Shown: positions 1 through 8,363, numbered from the stretch's first letter. The stretch is DNA of 64,000 nt from Flavobacteriaceae bacterium (GCA_018699935.1 JABISF010000037.1:1-64000), one strand, 5' to 3'. Numbers and translations are program-made. The notes: generated from the letters alone by a model not told the origin.

Positions 1-379
1 CTAAATACATTTCAAAAAATATCTCCCTATTTGTATTATCAAATTTCTCAACAACCCCTCTCCTCATATATGATTTAACCAATTCAGTAGTTGGTATCAT
101 ATCGTTTTTCTTAATTTCAAAAATCACATCTTTGATTTCCTTCCACCTTTGAAATATTAAAATGTTCTTTGTGTTGGAATCTTTATCGGTATGAAGGATA
201 GGTTCTTTCTTTCTTTTACTTCTCCAATCCTCATCCCAATCATTTATCTTAACCTCTACATTGGTTGTAAAGGATACTCTTTTTTTACTGAAATAATACA
301 CTATTTGAACCACAAGAGAATCCTCTCTTGAATACAATTCCTTCTTTTTTAGATAGTTTAATTTGTAAAATATACTCAT
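1..379 (-). CDS. Tyrosine recombinase (integrase), N-terminal part, cut by the window edge
   Basis: From an ATG at 379 the minus strand stays open for 126 codons to the window edge, so the gene is partial here and not necessarily broken. It begins MSIFYKLNYLKK, followed by a beta-rich stretch (VQIVYYFSKKRVSF, then INDWDEDW) and a lysine-rich helical stretch. This order is typical of the arm-type DNA-binding domain at the N-terminus of Bacteroidota phage-type integrases. The core-binding and catalytic R-H-R-Y parts would lie outside the window. The gene starts 137 bp beyond the 3' end of tRNA-Phe and points away from it, the usual layout of an element integrated in a tRNA gene. The call rests on the N-terminal domain and on this context. 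Repeated TTGTTCTT motifs lie directly upstream. Confidence 0.72.
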   Translation of the reverse strand, partial: MSIFYKLNYLKKKELYSREDSLVVQIVYYFSKKRVSFTTNVEVKINDWDEDWRSKRKKEPILHTDKDSNTKNILIFQRWKEIKDVIFEIKKNDMIPTTELVKSYMRRGVVEKFDNTNREIFFEMYL

Positions 380-383
380 TTGG

Positions 384-465
384 TTGTTCTTAATAACACC
401 CTACAAATATAGTAAATGAACCAGTAAGTTGTTCTTTATCTTGTTCTTTTTTGAAATAAGAACAA
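384..465. repeat. Repeated octamer TTGTTCTT upstream of the integrase
   Basis: TTGTTCTT occurs at 384-391, 429-436 and 441-448, and its inverse AAGAACAA at 458-465, all between the integrase start and the tRNA terminator. Iterated short motifs beside an integrase gene often serve as arm-type recombinase sites or as operators. The repeats are directly visible; the role is inferred. Confidence 0.5.
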
Positions 466-507
466 AAAAAACTCTCTAACCTGTTGATTAACAACGTGTT
501 AAAGAGT
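463..507 (-). terminator. Rho-independent terminator after tRNA-Phe
   Basis: On the minus strand a 10-bp stem (ACTCTTTAAC pairing with GTTAGAGAGT, one G-U pair) encloses a second small GTTG/CAAC hairpin and is followed by a run of eight T. It lies 8 bp past the tRNA 3' end and separates tRNA-Phe from the integrase. Confidence 0.75.
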
Positions 508-515
508 AATTTATG

Positions 516-588
516 TGGTACCTCCAGGAATCGAACCAGGGACACAAGGATTTTCAGTCCTTTGCTCTACCAACTGAGCTAAGGTACC
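516..588 (-). tRNA. tRNA-Phe (GAA)
   Basis: The 73-nt minus-strand gene folds as a complete cloverleaf. The acceptor stem is GGTACCT/AGGTACC with discriminator A, there is a TAGCTCAGTTGGTAGAGC D-arm, and the anticodon stem AAGGA/TCCTT carries loop CTGAAAA, giving anticodon GAA. The T-arm contains GGTTCGATTCC. CCA is not encoded. The 3' end faces the integrase gene, so this end is the probable attachment site of the element to the left. Confidence 0.96.
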
Positions 589-605
589 CCGCTTTTAAGC
601 AGTTG

Positions 606-636
606 CAAATATAATTGCCTTTTTGGATAGCACAAA
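606..636 (-). promoter_or_regulatory. Promoter of tRNA-Phe
   Basis: The minus strand carries TTTG (636-633), a 19-nt spacer and TATATTTG (613-606). This matches the Bacteroidota -33/-7 consensus TTTG-N17-23-TAnnTTTG exactly and lies 17 nt before the mature tRNA 5' end. Confidence 0.8.
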
Positions 637-658
637 TCATTTCTCGAAATTTCTTTTG

Positions 659-666
659 TAATTTTG
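659..666 (+). promoter_or_regulatory. -7 element of the coaX operon promoter
   Basis: TAATTTTG matches TAnnTTTG perfectly and ends 19 nt before the coaX ATG at 685. It overlaps a possible upstream TTG start at 664, so transcripts from it would begin after 664. This supports the ATG at 685. No clear -33 TTTG is seen. Confidence 0.65.
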
Positions 667-684
667 ACGTTTAATCAAAAACTG

Positions 685-1419
685 ATGCGGTTAGTCATAG
701 ATTTTGGGAATACCTTGGTTAAATATTATGTTTTCGACCGAAGTAAAATAGTAGACGCAACCAGCACCAAATCAGAAGATTGGCAAAAAACCTTAGTTGC
801 CTTTCGGACGAAACATCCCGATTTAGAAGGGGGTATATTGTCCGACGTACAAGGGGTTCACACCGAGGCACTTTTGGAGGCACTTTCGCCTCTTCCGATG
901 CAAATTTGCGGCATGCATTTGGATTTACCCTTTCAAACGCGCTATCAGAGCCCCCAACAGTTGGGTGCCGATCGCATCGCTTTGGCCGCTGCTGCCTGTG
1001 TTCATTTTCCAAATCAGCACCGGCTAGTGATCGACCTAGGAAGCTGCATCACCTCCGATTTTATAGATAAAAATAACGACCATTGGGGAGGAACTATCAG
1101 TCCTGGGTTTGGAATGCGCTACAAAAGCCTTCATCAGTTTTCCGGCAAGCTTCCTTTGCTGGATTTTCAAGCTCCAAAAAATCCAATCGGCAACAGTACC
1201 GCTGAAGCCATTTATAGCGGTGTATACTATGGCATTATAAACGAAGTTGAAGGTCAAATTGCTCGTTATCAGCAAGATTTTAAGGATTTAACGCTTATTT
1301 TAACAGGTGGAGATGCTGAAAGGTTGCCAAAACCATTAAAAAATAGCATATTTGCCCATTCAAATTTTTTAGCAACAGGTTTGAATTATATCTTAGATTT
1401 GAATACACCCGGATGGTAA
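685..1419 (+). CDS. coaX: Type III pantothenate kinase
   Basis: Phosphorylates pantothenate, the first step of coenzyme A synthesis, in the cytoplasm. The 244-residue protein has the family's ATP-binding motif DFGNT at residues 6-10, the pantothenate-binding LGADR near residues 93-97 and the second ASKHA phosphate loop as IDLGSCITSDF near residues 118-128. Length matches CoaX (about 240-260). The ATG at 685 is preferred over an in-frame TTG at 664 because homologues begin just before the DxGNT strand and because the -7 element covers 664. It is the first gene of a tight operon and overlaps the next start by 7 nt. The linkage to envelope genes is common in flavobacteria and says little about function. 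Confidence 0.94.
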   Translation: MRLVIDFGNTLVKYYVFDRSKIVDATSTKSEDWQKTLVAFRTKHPDLEGGILSDVQGVHTEALLEALSPLPMQICGMHLDLPFQTRYQSPQQLGADRIALAAAACVHFPNQHRLVIDLGSCITSDFIDKNNDHWGGTISPGFGMRYKSLHQFSGKLPLLDFQAPKNPIGNSTAEAIYSGVYYGIINEVEGQIARYQQDFKDLTLILTGGDAERLPKPLKNSIFAHSNFLATGLNYILDLNTPGW

Positions 1420-2672
1420 AAAAATATGTAGTAAGTTTCTTTTTATTGACATCGTTGATTGTTTCCGCACAATCAGGATCGGTGTCGCCTTATTCCTTTT
1501 CGGGATTGGGGGAGGTCAATTTTAGAGGAACCCATGCCAACCGCACCATGGGTGGGGTAGAGGTTTTTACGGATTCGATTCATTTGAATTTGCTCAATCC
1601 CGGTAGTTATGGCGATTTAAAATTCACCACCTATTCCCTAGGTGTTAATTATAAACTTAATAATTTTGCAGCTACCGATGTTTCCAATGCTCGCGCTACG
1701 GCAAATTTGGATTATTTGGCTATTGGGGTTCCCGCAGGAATTTTTGGTTTTGGCTTTGGAGTTGTTCCCTATTCTTCGGTGGGTTATCGTGTCGAAACAA
1801 GAGCACTGACCGATGCGGGAGTAAATTCCATCAATCGTTTTGAAGGTGAGGGAGGCTTGAATCAAGCGTTCGTTTCTGTAGGAATACCCTTTCTGAAATA
1901 TTTCAATGTGGGTGCTACGATCAATTATGGCTTTGGGAATGTGTTAAATCAAACCGCTCAAATTATTGAAGGAATAACCAATGGTTCCTACCTCAGTAAT
2001 CAATCCAGTATTTCGGGCTTGAGCTACAACCTATCTGCCAATGTGAATATTCCCCTTTTCAAAAAATATTATTTTAAGGGAATGTATGCCCTACAGCCGG
2101 AAGCAGGATTAACCTCGAGAAACTTACAAACGTTCTTTACCCAATCCATTGACGGGGGAAGCTTGGTTGATTTTGAAGAAATCAATTTGGCGGCTACAGG
2201 GGATGACATCACTTCCATCAATCTAACAAAAACCAACCGTATTGGAATAGGTTTTGGTCAAAGTAGCAAGTGGTTTCTTGGCGCGCAATTGAATTATATA
2301 AACTCCAGTAACTTCAAGAATGAATTTTTTCAGCAAAAAAATATTAGTTACCAAGATGCACGTCAAATCTCTGTTGGAGGGTTTTATATTCCACAGTATA
2401 ACTCTTTTTCTAGTTATTGGAAACGGGTGGTTTATCGCTTTGGACTCCGGTCGGAAAAATCTTCTTTAGTCATAAATAACATTCCTTTAACAGAAAATGG
2501 CATATCTTTTGGGATGGGTTTACCCATGAGGGGGCTTTCCAATGCCAATGTCGGAATAGAAATTGGCCAAAGAGGTGAAAAAAGTTCCCAACAATTTAAA
2601 GAATCGTATTTTTCACTGAGAATAGGACTCTCTTTAAATGATAAATGGTTTATAAAAAGAAAGTTTAATTAA
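1413..2672 (+). CDS. Predicted outer-membrane beta-barrel protein of unknown function
   Basis: The 419-residue protein starts with a clear signal peptide (basic KK, hydrophobic FFLLTSLIV, cleavage after SAQ near residue 20). The rest is a series of amphipathic beta strands with many aromatic and Gly/Asn/Ser turn residues, and it ends in a strand finishing with WFIKRKFN. This pattern fits an outer-membrane barrel of the kind found next to coaX and LptC in flavobacteria. I do not recognise a named family or substrate. It overlaps coaX by 7 nt and lies 1 nt before the next gene, so it is co-transcribed and probably translationally coupled. A role linked to LPS or lipid traffic is only an inference from LptC three genes on. 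Confidence 0.75.
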   Translation: MVKKYVVSFFLLTSLIVSAQSGSVSPYSFSGLGEVNFRGTHANRTMGGVEVFTDSIHLNLLNPGSYGDLKFTTYSLGVNYKLNNFAATDVSNARATANLDYLAIGVPAGIFGFGFGVVPYSSVGYRVETRALTDAGVNSINRFEGEGGLNQAFVSVGIPFLKYFNVGATINYGFGNVLNQTAQIIEGITNGSYLSNQSSISGLSYNLSANVNIPLFKKYYFKGMYALQPEAGLTSRNLQTFFTQSIDGGSLVDFEEINLAATGDDITSINLTKTNRIGIGFGQSSKWFLGAQLNYINSSNFKNEFFQQKNISYQDARQISVGGFYIPQYNSFSSYWKRVVYRFGLRSEKSSLVINNIPLTENGISFGMGLPMRGLSNANVGIEIGQRGEKSSQQFKESYFSLRIGLSLNDKWFIKRKFN

Positions 2673-2673
2673 T

Positions 2674-4077
2674 ATGAATACCAAAATGAAAAATGTAAAA
2701 GCAATAAGTGTCGTTTTATTTTTGTTCTTTTTTACGACAAACATAGTTGCACAAGACAATCAAGAGTGCATTCAAAATTTATCCATTTTTGCGGAATTTG
2801 CAAAAGTTAAAAACTACGATGCCGCCTACGAACCCTGGATGGCCGTCAGAAAGGAATGCCCCTCACTAAATACTGCAATCTATACCTATGGAGAGCGAAT
2901 TTTGGAAGATCGAGTCGAAAAATTGACGGGGGCTGATCAAGATGCAGCAAAAAAAGATTTAATCAGCCTGTATGATGAATGGGCGCAGAATTTTCCTACA
3001 AAAAAGAATGTCTCAGCCGTAGGGGATATATTGAGTTCCAAGGCACAAGCCATGTTGGATTTCAATACCGCGGATTTGAAAACCGTATACAACACTTTTG
3101 ATGATGCCTATAAAAAGGACGCCGCCTCTTTTACCAACCCAAAGCATCTCTACAACTACTTTAAAACTTTTTACGATTTATATAAAGCCAACGATGCCAG
3201 TGTAACTATGGAATCCTTGTTCAACAAATACGAAGAGGTTTCTGAAAAGTTTGAATTGGAATCTACAGAACTTGCCAAAAAGTTAGATGTAATTTTGAAT
3301 AAAGAAGAATCAGGCACTGCATTAACAAGTAGAGAAACCAGAAGGAAGCGAGTCTATGAAGTCAATTCCAATGCAATTGGAACCTTTCTTTCCAATTTGG
3401 ACGCCATCATTGCAAAAGAAGCTACATGTGAAAATTTAATTCCTCTCTATCAACGCAACTTTGAGGCCAACAAAACCGATGTGGTATGGCTCAAACGCGC
3501 CGCCAGTAGAATGGATAGCAAAGACTGTTCTGATGATCCGTTGTTTGTTACTTTGGTAGAAGCCTTACACAACATCGATCCCTCTGCGGATTCGGCCTAC
3601 TATTTAGGGCTGTTGAATGACAAACGCGGAGACAGCAATGAAGCTTTAAAATACTATGAAGAATCCATTGCTTTAGAAACAGATAATTATAAAAAGGCAA
3701 AAATTCTTATGAAAATTGCCAATAAATTTAAGGCTGCCGGAAGACGTTCTTCTGCACGTAGCTATGCCAACAAGGCATTGAGTTTTCAACCTTCTTTGGG
3801 AAGAGCCTATTTGCTAATCTCTGGATTGTATGCCGATAGTGCCAACGAATGTGGAGACACTCAATTCAACAAAAGAGCAGTTTATTGGCTTGCTGCCAAC
3901 ACCGCTTTGAAAGCCGGAAATGTCGATGCTTCTTTAAGAAGTTTTGCGCAGAAATCTGCAGAGAGCTACAATGGTAGAGCTCCTAGTAAAACCGACATTT
4001 TTACCGAAGGAAATGAGGGAGCCACCATCAAATTTGATTGTTGGATCAACAGCAGTGTCAAGGTGCCTTCTTTATAA
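2674..4077 (+). CDS. Exported tetratricopeptide-repeat protein
   Basis: The 467-residue protein has a signal peptide (VISVVLFLFFFTTNIVAQ type) with two candidate starts, Met1 and Met5. The mature part is helical throughout. TPR units are clearest around residues 305-410, for example YYLGLLNDKRGDSNEALKYY followed by ALSFQPSLGRAYL. Several cysteines are present (for example ECIQN, KECPS, SKDCSD, NECGD). TPR repeats mediate protein-protein contact, so this is probably a periplasmic or outer-membrane-associated scaffold. It ends immediately before the lptC start (TAA then ATG) and sits between the barrel protein and LptC. No enzyme motif is seen. The biological role is not known to me. Confidence 0.8.
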   Translation: MNTKMKNVKAISVVLFLFFFTTNIVAQDNQECIQNLSIFAEFAKVKNYDAAYEPWMAVRKECPSLNTAIYTYGERILEDRVEKLTGADQDAAKKDLISLYDEWAQNFPTKKNVSAVGDILSSKAQAMLDFNTADLKTVYNTFDDAYKKDAASFTNPKHLYNYFKTFYDLYKANDASVTMESLFNKYEEVSEKFELESTELAKKLDVILNKEESGTALTSRETRRKRVYEVNSNAIGTFLSNLDAIIAKEATCENLIPLYQRNFEANKTDVVWLKRAASRMDSKDCSDDPLFVTLVEALHNIDPSADSAYYLGLLNDKRGDSNEALKYYEESIALETDNYKKAKILMKIANKFKAAGRRSSARSYANKALSFQPSLGRAYLLISGLYADSANECGDTQFNKRAVYWLAANTALKAGNVDASLRSFAQKSAESYNGRAPSKTDIFTEGNEGATIKFDCWINSSVKVPSL

Positions 4078-4653
4078 ATGAAACTTCTTTTTAAATTATT
4101 TTTTAATGGAATCATTGCAGTTGCAATGATTCCATTTTTTTCTTGTGAAGACAATACCCAAGCACTGAAAGATTTGACTGCGGATTTACAAGACCCCTTG
4201 GGAACGGCCTATAACATTCGAATGGTCTATACCGATTCGGCAGCAGTCAAAGCCATATTAACGGCACCCAAGCATGTGGATTATACCAATTTAAGTTTTC
4301 AATACTCTGAATTTCCTGAGGGATTAAAAGTGCTCTTTTTTGACGATCAAGGAAATGAAAATCAAGTCATTGCCGATTACGGCATACTCTACAACGACAG
4401 TAAGCTCATCGATCTGAAAGGGCATGTGCAATTGCTTTCTCACGAAGGAGCTAAATTGACTACGCAACAACTCTATTGGGACTCCAAAAGCGAATGGTTG
4501 TTCACCGAACAGCCGTTTACCTTTGAAGATAAGGAGTATAATTTTAACGCAGTTCGGTTGGATTCCAATCGTGATTTTACTAAATTTCAAACAGGAAACT
4601 TAATTGGCACCGTTGCCGTTTCAGAACCAATAGACTCATTAGAAACACCATGA
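4078..4653 (+). CDS. lptC: LPS export periplasmic protein LptC
   Basis: Part of the Lpt bridge that carries lipopolysaccharide from the inner to the outer membrane. The 191-residue protein has a hydrophobic N-terminus ending FFSC, a possible lipobox with Cys23. A beta-jellyroll region follows, typical of LptC (VDYTNLSFQYSEFP, GILYNDSKLIDLKGHVQLLS, LTTQQLYWDSKSEWLFT). Length fits the YrbK/LptC family (about 190). In E. coli LptC is anchored by a transmembrane helix; a lipoprotein form is common in Bacteroidota. It starts directly after the TPR gene and overlaps the next gene by 4 nt (ATGA). Odd feature: the signal-peptide codons contain a perfect 14-bp inverted repeat followed by a T run. LptE of the same pathway is encoded at 37.7 kb. 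Confidence 0.88.
   Translation: MKLLFKLFFNGIIAVAMIPFFSCEDNTQALKDLTADLQDPLGTAYNIRMVYTDSAAVKAILTAPKHVDYTNLSFQYSEFPEGLKVLFFDDQGNENQVIADYGILYNDSKLIDLKGHVQLLSHEGAKLTTQQLYWDSKSEWLFTEQPFTFEDKEYNFNAVRLDSNRDFTKFQTGNLIGTVAVSEPIDSLETP
4106..4141 (+). terminator. Terminator-like hairpin inside the lptC signal-peptide codons
   Basis: Positions 4106-4119 (ATGGAATCATTGCA) and 4122-4135 are perfect inverse complements separated by only GT, and a run of seven T spans 4135-4141. A stem plus U tract is the form of an intrinsic terminator, but it lies 28 nt inside an open reading frame. It could attenuate transcription of the downstream part of the operon or be a folding element in the mRNA. Confidence 0.5.
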
Positions 4654-4847
4654 AAGCATATCGTATCTCAGAAATCGCCTACGCGCTAATCGCTCTTATC
4701 GCCTCCTATGAGGCCTTTTCGCTTTGGAATATCAACCCCAGTAAAGCACAAATGTTTGTGGGTTTTGCAGTGCTTTCCGTTTTTATGTTCTTTTTCAGAA
4801 GACATTATCGCAAAAAATTTAGTAATCGATCCAAAGATTCTCAATGA
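4650..4847 (+). CDS. Small two-helix membrane protein, unknown function
   Basis: The 65-residue protein has two predicted membrane segments, about residues 8-26 and 36-50, and a strongly basic C-terminus (RRHYRKKFSNRSKD) that should face the cytoplasm. It overlaps lptC by ATGA at its start and the CNNM gene by ATGA at its end, so its expression is coupled to both. Its place between lptC and a CNNM protein is conserved in flavobacterial genomes as I know them. No functional motif is visible. Confidence 0.8.
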   Translation: MKAYRISEIAYALIALIASYEAFSLWNINPSKAQMFVGFAVLSVFMFFFRRHYRKKFSNRSKDSQ

Positions 4848-6118
4848 TAACAACGGACTTGGTCATTATCTTGGGCTTAATCCTTTCCGCATTTTTCTCG
4901 GGGATGGAAATTGCCTTTGTTTCTTCCAACCGAATTTTTTTGGAAATTGAAAAATTGCAGGACGGTATTTCATCCCGTGTATTGCAGAATGTCACCAAAA
5001 ATCCTTCGCGTTTTATTGCGACCATGCTTTTGGGCAACAATATTACTTTGGTCATTTATGGGATTTTTATGGGAGATCGTATTCTACAGCTTTTTTTCCC
5101 CGAAACCTTGCTGCACGGTGATCCCGACTTATTGGTAGTTTTTGTTCAAACCCTTATTTCTACGGGTATTATTTTGATGACCGCGGAGTTCCTTCCCAAA
5201 GTTTTTTTCCAACTCTACGCCAACACCTTCATTACTATTTTCGCACTGCCGGTAGCCTTTTTTTATTATTTGTTATATCCACTGACCTATTTTATTTTAA
5301 AACTTACCGATTTTGTTTTAATCCGATATTTTAAAACCCCGGCGGATGAAGTGCAACTTACCTTTTCAAAAATTGAATTGGGAAATTATATAGAAGAACA
5401 ATTGGAGTCTTCTCAGAACAAAGAAAATATGGATGCGGAAATTCAAATTTTCCAAAATGCCCTTGAATTTTCCGAGGTGAAAACCCGCGAGGCCATGGTG
5501 CCTCGTGCTGAGCTAATCGCTGTAGAAAAAAACACTTCGGTGGAAAAAGTCAAAGCATTGTTTATGGAGACGGGTCTTTCCAAGCTTCCGGTTTATAACG
5601 AAACCATAGACGATGTTATGGGGTATATTCATACTTTTGAAATGTTTAAAAACCCCCAATCCATTGAAAAAATAGTACTGCCTGTAGCTTTTGTGCCTGA
5701 GACCATGCCTATTAGTGAAGTATTAAAAATGCTTACGCGTCAACGCAAAAGTATCGCTGTTGTCATCGATGAATACGGTGGAACCTCCGGTATTGTTACC
5801 GTGGAGGACATCGTGGAGGAGCTTTTTGGTGAAATTGAAGATGAGCACGACACAATTGAACATTTTGAAAATAAAATAAGTGCCACTGAATTTGAGTTTT
5901 CTGCCCGCCTGGAAGTGGATTATCTCAACAAGACCTATAATCTGCATTTACCCGAAAGTGAATTTTATGAAACCTTGGGCGGATTGGTTGCCTATCATAC
6001 CGGAGAAATCCCCGAAAAAGAAGAAATTGTAAGACTTCCCAATTACGAATTGATCATCAAAAAAGTTTCTTCTACCAAAATCGACAGGATACTCCTTCGA
6101 ATTGTTAATGAGGATTAA
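4844..6118 (+). CDS. CNNM/CBS-domain membrane protein (hemolysin C/CorC family, GldE-like)
   Basis: The 424-residue protein has the full family order. A CNNM transmembrane domain covers about residues 1-190 with several hydrophobic segments. A pair of CBS domains follows, about 210-335, including the typical DEYGGTSGIVTVEDIVEELFG stretch in its second half, and a C-terminal CorC_HlyC domain ends the protein. Members are linked to Mg2+ or Co2+ efflux. GldE of Flavobacterium, needed for gliding, belongs to the same family, but paralogues are frequent, so the gldE name is not assigned. It overlaps the previous gene by 4 nt and is the last gene of the coaX operon. A 99-nt gap with a new weak promoter follows. 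Confidence 0.9.
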   Translation: MITTDLVIILGLILSAFFSGMEIAFVSSNRIFLEIEKLQDGISSRVLQNVTKNPSRFIATMLLGNNITLVIYGIFMGDRILQLFFPETLLHGDPDLLVVFVQTLISTGIILMTAEFLPKVFFQLYANTFITIFALPVAFFYYLLYPLTYFILKLTDFVLIRYFKTPADEVQLTFSKIELGNYIEEQLESSQNKENMDAEIQIFQNALEFSEVKTREAMVPRAELIAVEKNTSVEKVKALFMETGLSKLPVYNETIDDVMGYIHTFEMFKNPQSIEKIVLPVAFVPETMPISEVLKMLTRQRKSIAVVIDEYGGTSGIVTVEDIVEELFGEIEDEHDTIEHFENKISATEFEFSARLEVDYLNKTYNLHLPESEFYETLGGLVAYHTGEIPEKEEIVRLPNYELIIKKVSSTKIDRILLRIVNED

Positions 6119-6217
6119 CTTTTATCAAAATTTAATCCCAACGTTTTCAGCTATAGTCCTTTATTTATTCAAAGGAATATCTTAATTTCGCAGCCTATCT
6201 AAAAAAGATACAGCATT

Positions 6218-8338
6218 ATGGCAGTTTTAGGAAAAATTAGACAAAAATCCATCTTCTTGATATTGGTCATTGGGATGGCTTTGTTTGCATTTGTTATTTC
6301 CGGTGTTTTTGGCAGCAATTCTTCCAATGGAGGACCCTCAGACCCCATCGGTGTTATTAATGACGACGAAATCAATGTCAATACCTTTCGTCAATTGGTA
6401 GAGCAAACCGAACGTTCATATAACTACTCCACCCTTCAATCTGTAAATTTGGTGTGGAATCAGTTGGTTCAAAACACCGTGTTTACGCAACAATTTGATC
6501 AATTGGGAATTGATGCAGGAAAAGAGCAAATAGAGCAAATCTTGTCCTCCGATGATGCACTTGTCAATAACCCCAATTTTCAAAACGAAGCCGGATTTTT
6601 TGACTTCGGTTTATTTACAGATTATATCGCTCAGTTGAAAGATGGAAATCCAGTCGCCTATGAAAACTGGAAAATGCAAGAGCAAAGCCTGATCGGCATG
6701 GCAAAACAAAATATTTATTTTGATTTAATCAAAGCCTCTGAAGGACTTACCGAAGCCGAAGCCAAAAGAAAATTCCATTTGGAAAACGATAATATTAACA
6801 TTCAATATATTCAAATTCCCTTTGATGTCATTGACGATAGTTTGGTCAATGTTACTGATGCAAACATCAATGCTTACATCAAAGACCGCAAAACGCAATA
6901 TAAAAAAGAGGCGTCTAGGAATCTCCAATATGTAATTTTTGAAGAAGACCCCACAGAAGACGATATCGCAGCAATAAGATATCGCCTAGAGTCCTTAAAA
7001 GAGGATCAAATAGCATATAATGATGTGTCTAAACTTACAGACACGATTATTGGATTTAAAAACACCAAAAGCATTGCCGATTTTGTGGATGAATATTCCG
7101 AAATAGGTTTTGATTCCATCTACAAACCCAAAGGAGCGTTCAATAACTCCTATGCCGATATTCTTTTTGAATTAACTCCGGGAGATGTTTTTGGACCCTA
7201 CAGAGATGGTAAAAGCTTTAAAATATCACGTTTTATTGATAAGAAAGAAGACGCTTCTATCCGAGCGAGTCATATTTTAATTTCCTATGCCGGAGCCACA
7301 AGAGCTGCAGAACAAATCACCAGAACCAAGGAGGAAGCCCAAGCGGAAGCCAATCGTGTGTTACGTGCTGCCCGTCAAAAAAATGCTGACTTTGCCAGCC
7401 TAGCCCGTCAAAATTCTGACGGTCCCACAGCAGGAAATGGGGGAGATTTAGGGTTCTTTCAAGAAGGTGAAATGGCCACTGAGTTTTTCAATTTTTGTGA
7501 CCAAGCTAGAGTGGATCAAATTGGATTGGTGGAAACCGAGTTTGGCTTTCATGTGATTAAGGTAACCGATAAAGACGACCTTGCATTGATCGCAGACGTA
7601 ACTGCACCTGCAGTTCCTTCGGACAAAACAGCCAACGAAATCTTTAGAGCAGCCACTCAATTTGAAATAGATGCGCTAGAAAATAAAGACTTTTTAGCTA
7701 CAGCAGAACAAAACAATTTAGAAGTGCGTCCGGTCAAACAAGTAACGGCTTTGGAAGAAAACCTTCCCGGATTGGCACGTCAACGGAATATTGTGACTTG
7801 GGCTTTTGACGAAGAAACTGCCATCGGCAGCGTTCGTAGATTTAGCTTGAGCAGCGGTGGATATGTAGTGGTACAATTGACGGCTAAAATAAAAGAAGGT
7901 GTTGCAACCGCCTCCGATGAGGAAGGAGCAGCTGTACGTAAAATCCTAATCGCAAATCAAAAAGCAGCCCTAATCAAAAAACAATTCGGATCTGTTGCTG
8001 ACATAGACGCTTTAGCAGAAGCCAATGAATGGACTGTTGAGACAGCTTCGGCGTTGAATCAGAAAAATCCTACTTTACCGGGTGCGGGTTATGAGCCTTT
8101 TGTTGTGGGTGTCGCTTTTGGACTTAATGAGGGAGTTACCTCTGATCTAATTCAGGGAACCAAAGGCGTTTATAAAGTAAAATTATTGAAGAAAAATACG
8201 GCGACGGTCCCAGGAGGTAGTTATGCCGATTATGCAGCGAGTATTACGCCTCCTACAAATGCAGAAATTGGACAAAACATAGCAGATGCCCTACGTGAAG
8301 TGGCTCAAATTGAGGACAATCGTTCTTTGTATTACTAA
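6218..8338 (+). CDS. PpiD-like periplasmic peptidylprolyl isomerase/chaperone
   Basis: Probably an inner-membrane-anchored periplasmic chaperone that helps exported proteins fold, combining a SurA-like N-domain with a parvulin domain. The 706-residue protein has one membrane helix near residues 12-33 after a basic start (GKIRQKS). A SurA_N-like helical region follows, and a parvulin (PpiC) domain spans about residues 347-452 (IRASHILISY, FASLARQNSDGP, GGDLGFFQEGEM, ETEFGFHVIKV). Length is somewhat above E. coli PpiD (623) and normal for Bacteroidota. An imperfect -7 element, TAATTTCG at 6183-6190, precedes it. A strong terminator follows at 8364-8396, so this is probably a single-gene unit or the end of the coaX operon. 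Confidence 0.93.
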   Translation: MAVLGKIRQKSIFLILVIGMALFAFVISGVFGSNSSNGGPSDPIGVINDDEINVNTFRQLVEQTERSYNYSTLQSVNLVWNQLVQNTVFTQQFDQLGIDAGKEQIEQILSSDDALVNNPNFQNEAGFFDFGLFTDYIAQLKDGNPVAYENWKMQEQSLIGMAKQNIYFDLIKASEGLTEAEAKRKFHLENDNINIQYIQIPFDVIDDSLVNVTDANINAYIKDRKTQYKKEASRNLQYVIFEEDPTEDDIAAIRYRLESLKEDQIAYNDVSKLTDTIIGFKNTKSIADFVDEYSEIGFDSIYKPKGAFNNSYADILFELTPGDVFGPYRDGKSFKISRFIDKKEDASIRASHILISYAGATRAAEQITRTKEEAQAEANRVLRAARQKNADFASLARQNSDGPTAGNGGDLGFFQEGEMATEFFNFCDQARVDQIGLVETEFGFHVIKVTDKDDLALIADVTAPAVPSDKTANEIFRAATQFEIDALENKDFLATAEQNNLEVRPVKQVTALEENLPGLARQRNIVTWAFDEETAIGSVRRFSLSSGGYVVVQLTAKIKEGVATASDEEGAAVRKILIANQKAALIKKQFGSVADIDALAEANEWTVETASALNQKNPTLPGAGYEPFVVGVAFGLNEGVTSDLIQGTKGVYKVKLLKKNTATVPGGSYADYAASITPPTNAEIGQNIADALREVAQIEDNRSLYY

Positions 8339-8363
8339 TTGGGTACTCCATATATAGTTTATC

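Noticed and set aside
664-684. TTG start that would lengthen CoaX by seven residues
   Set aside because: The -7 element covers 664, so the transcript would start after it; homologues start at the ATG at 685.
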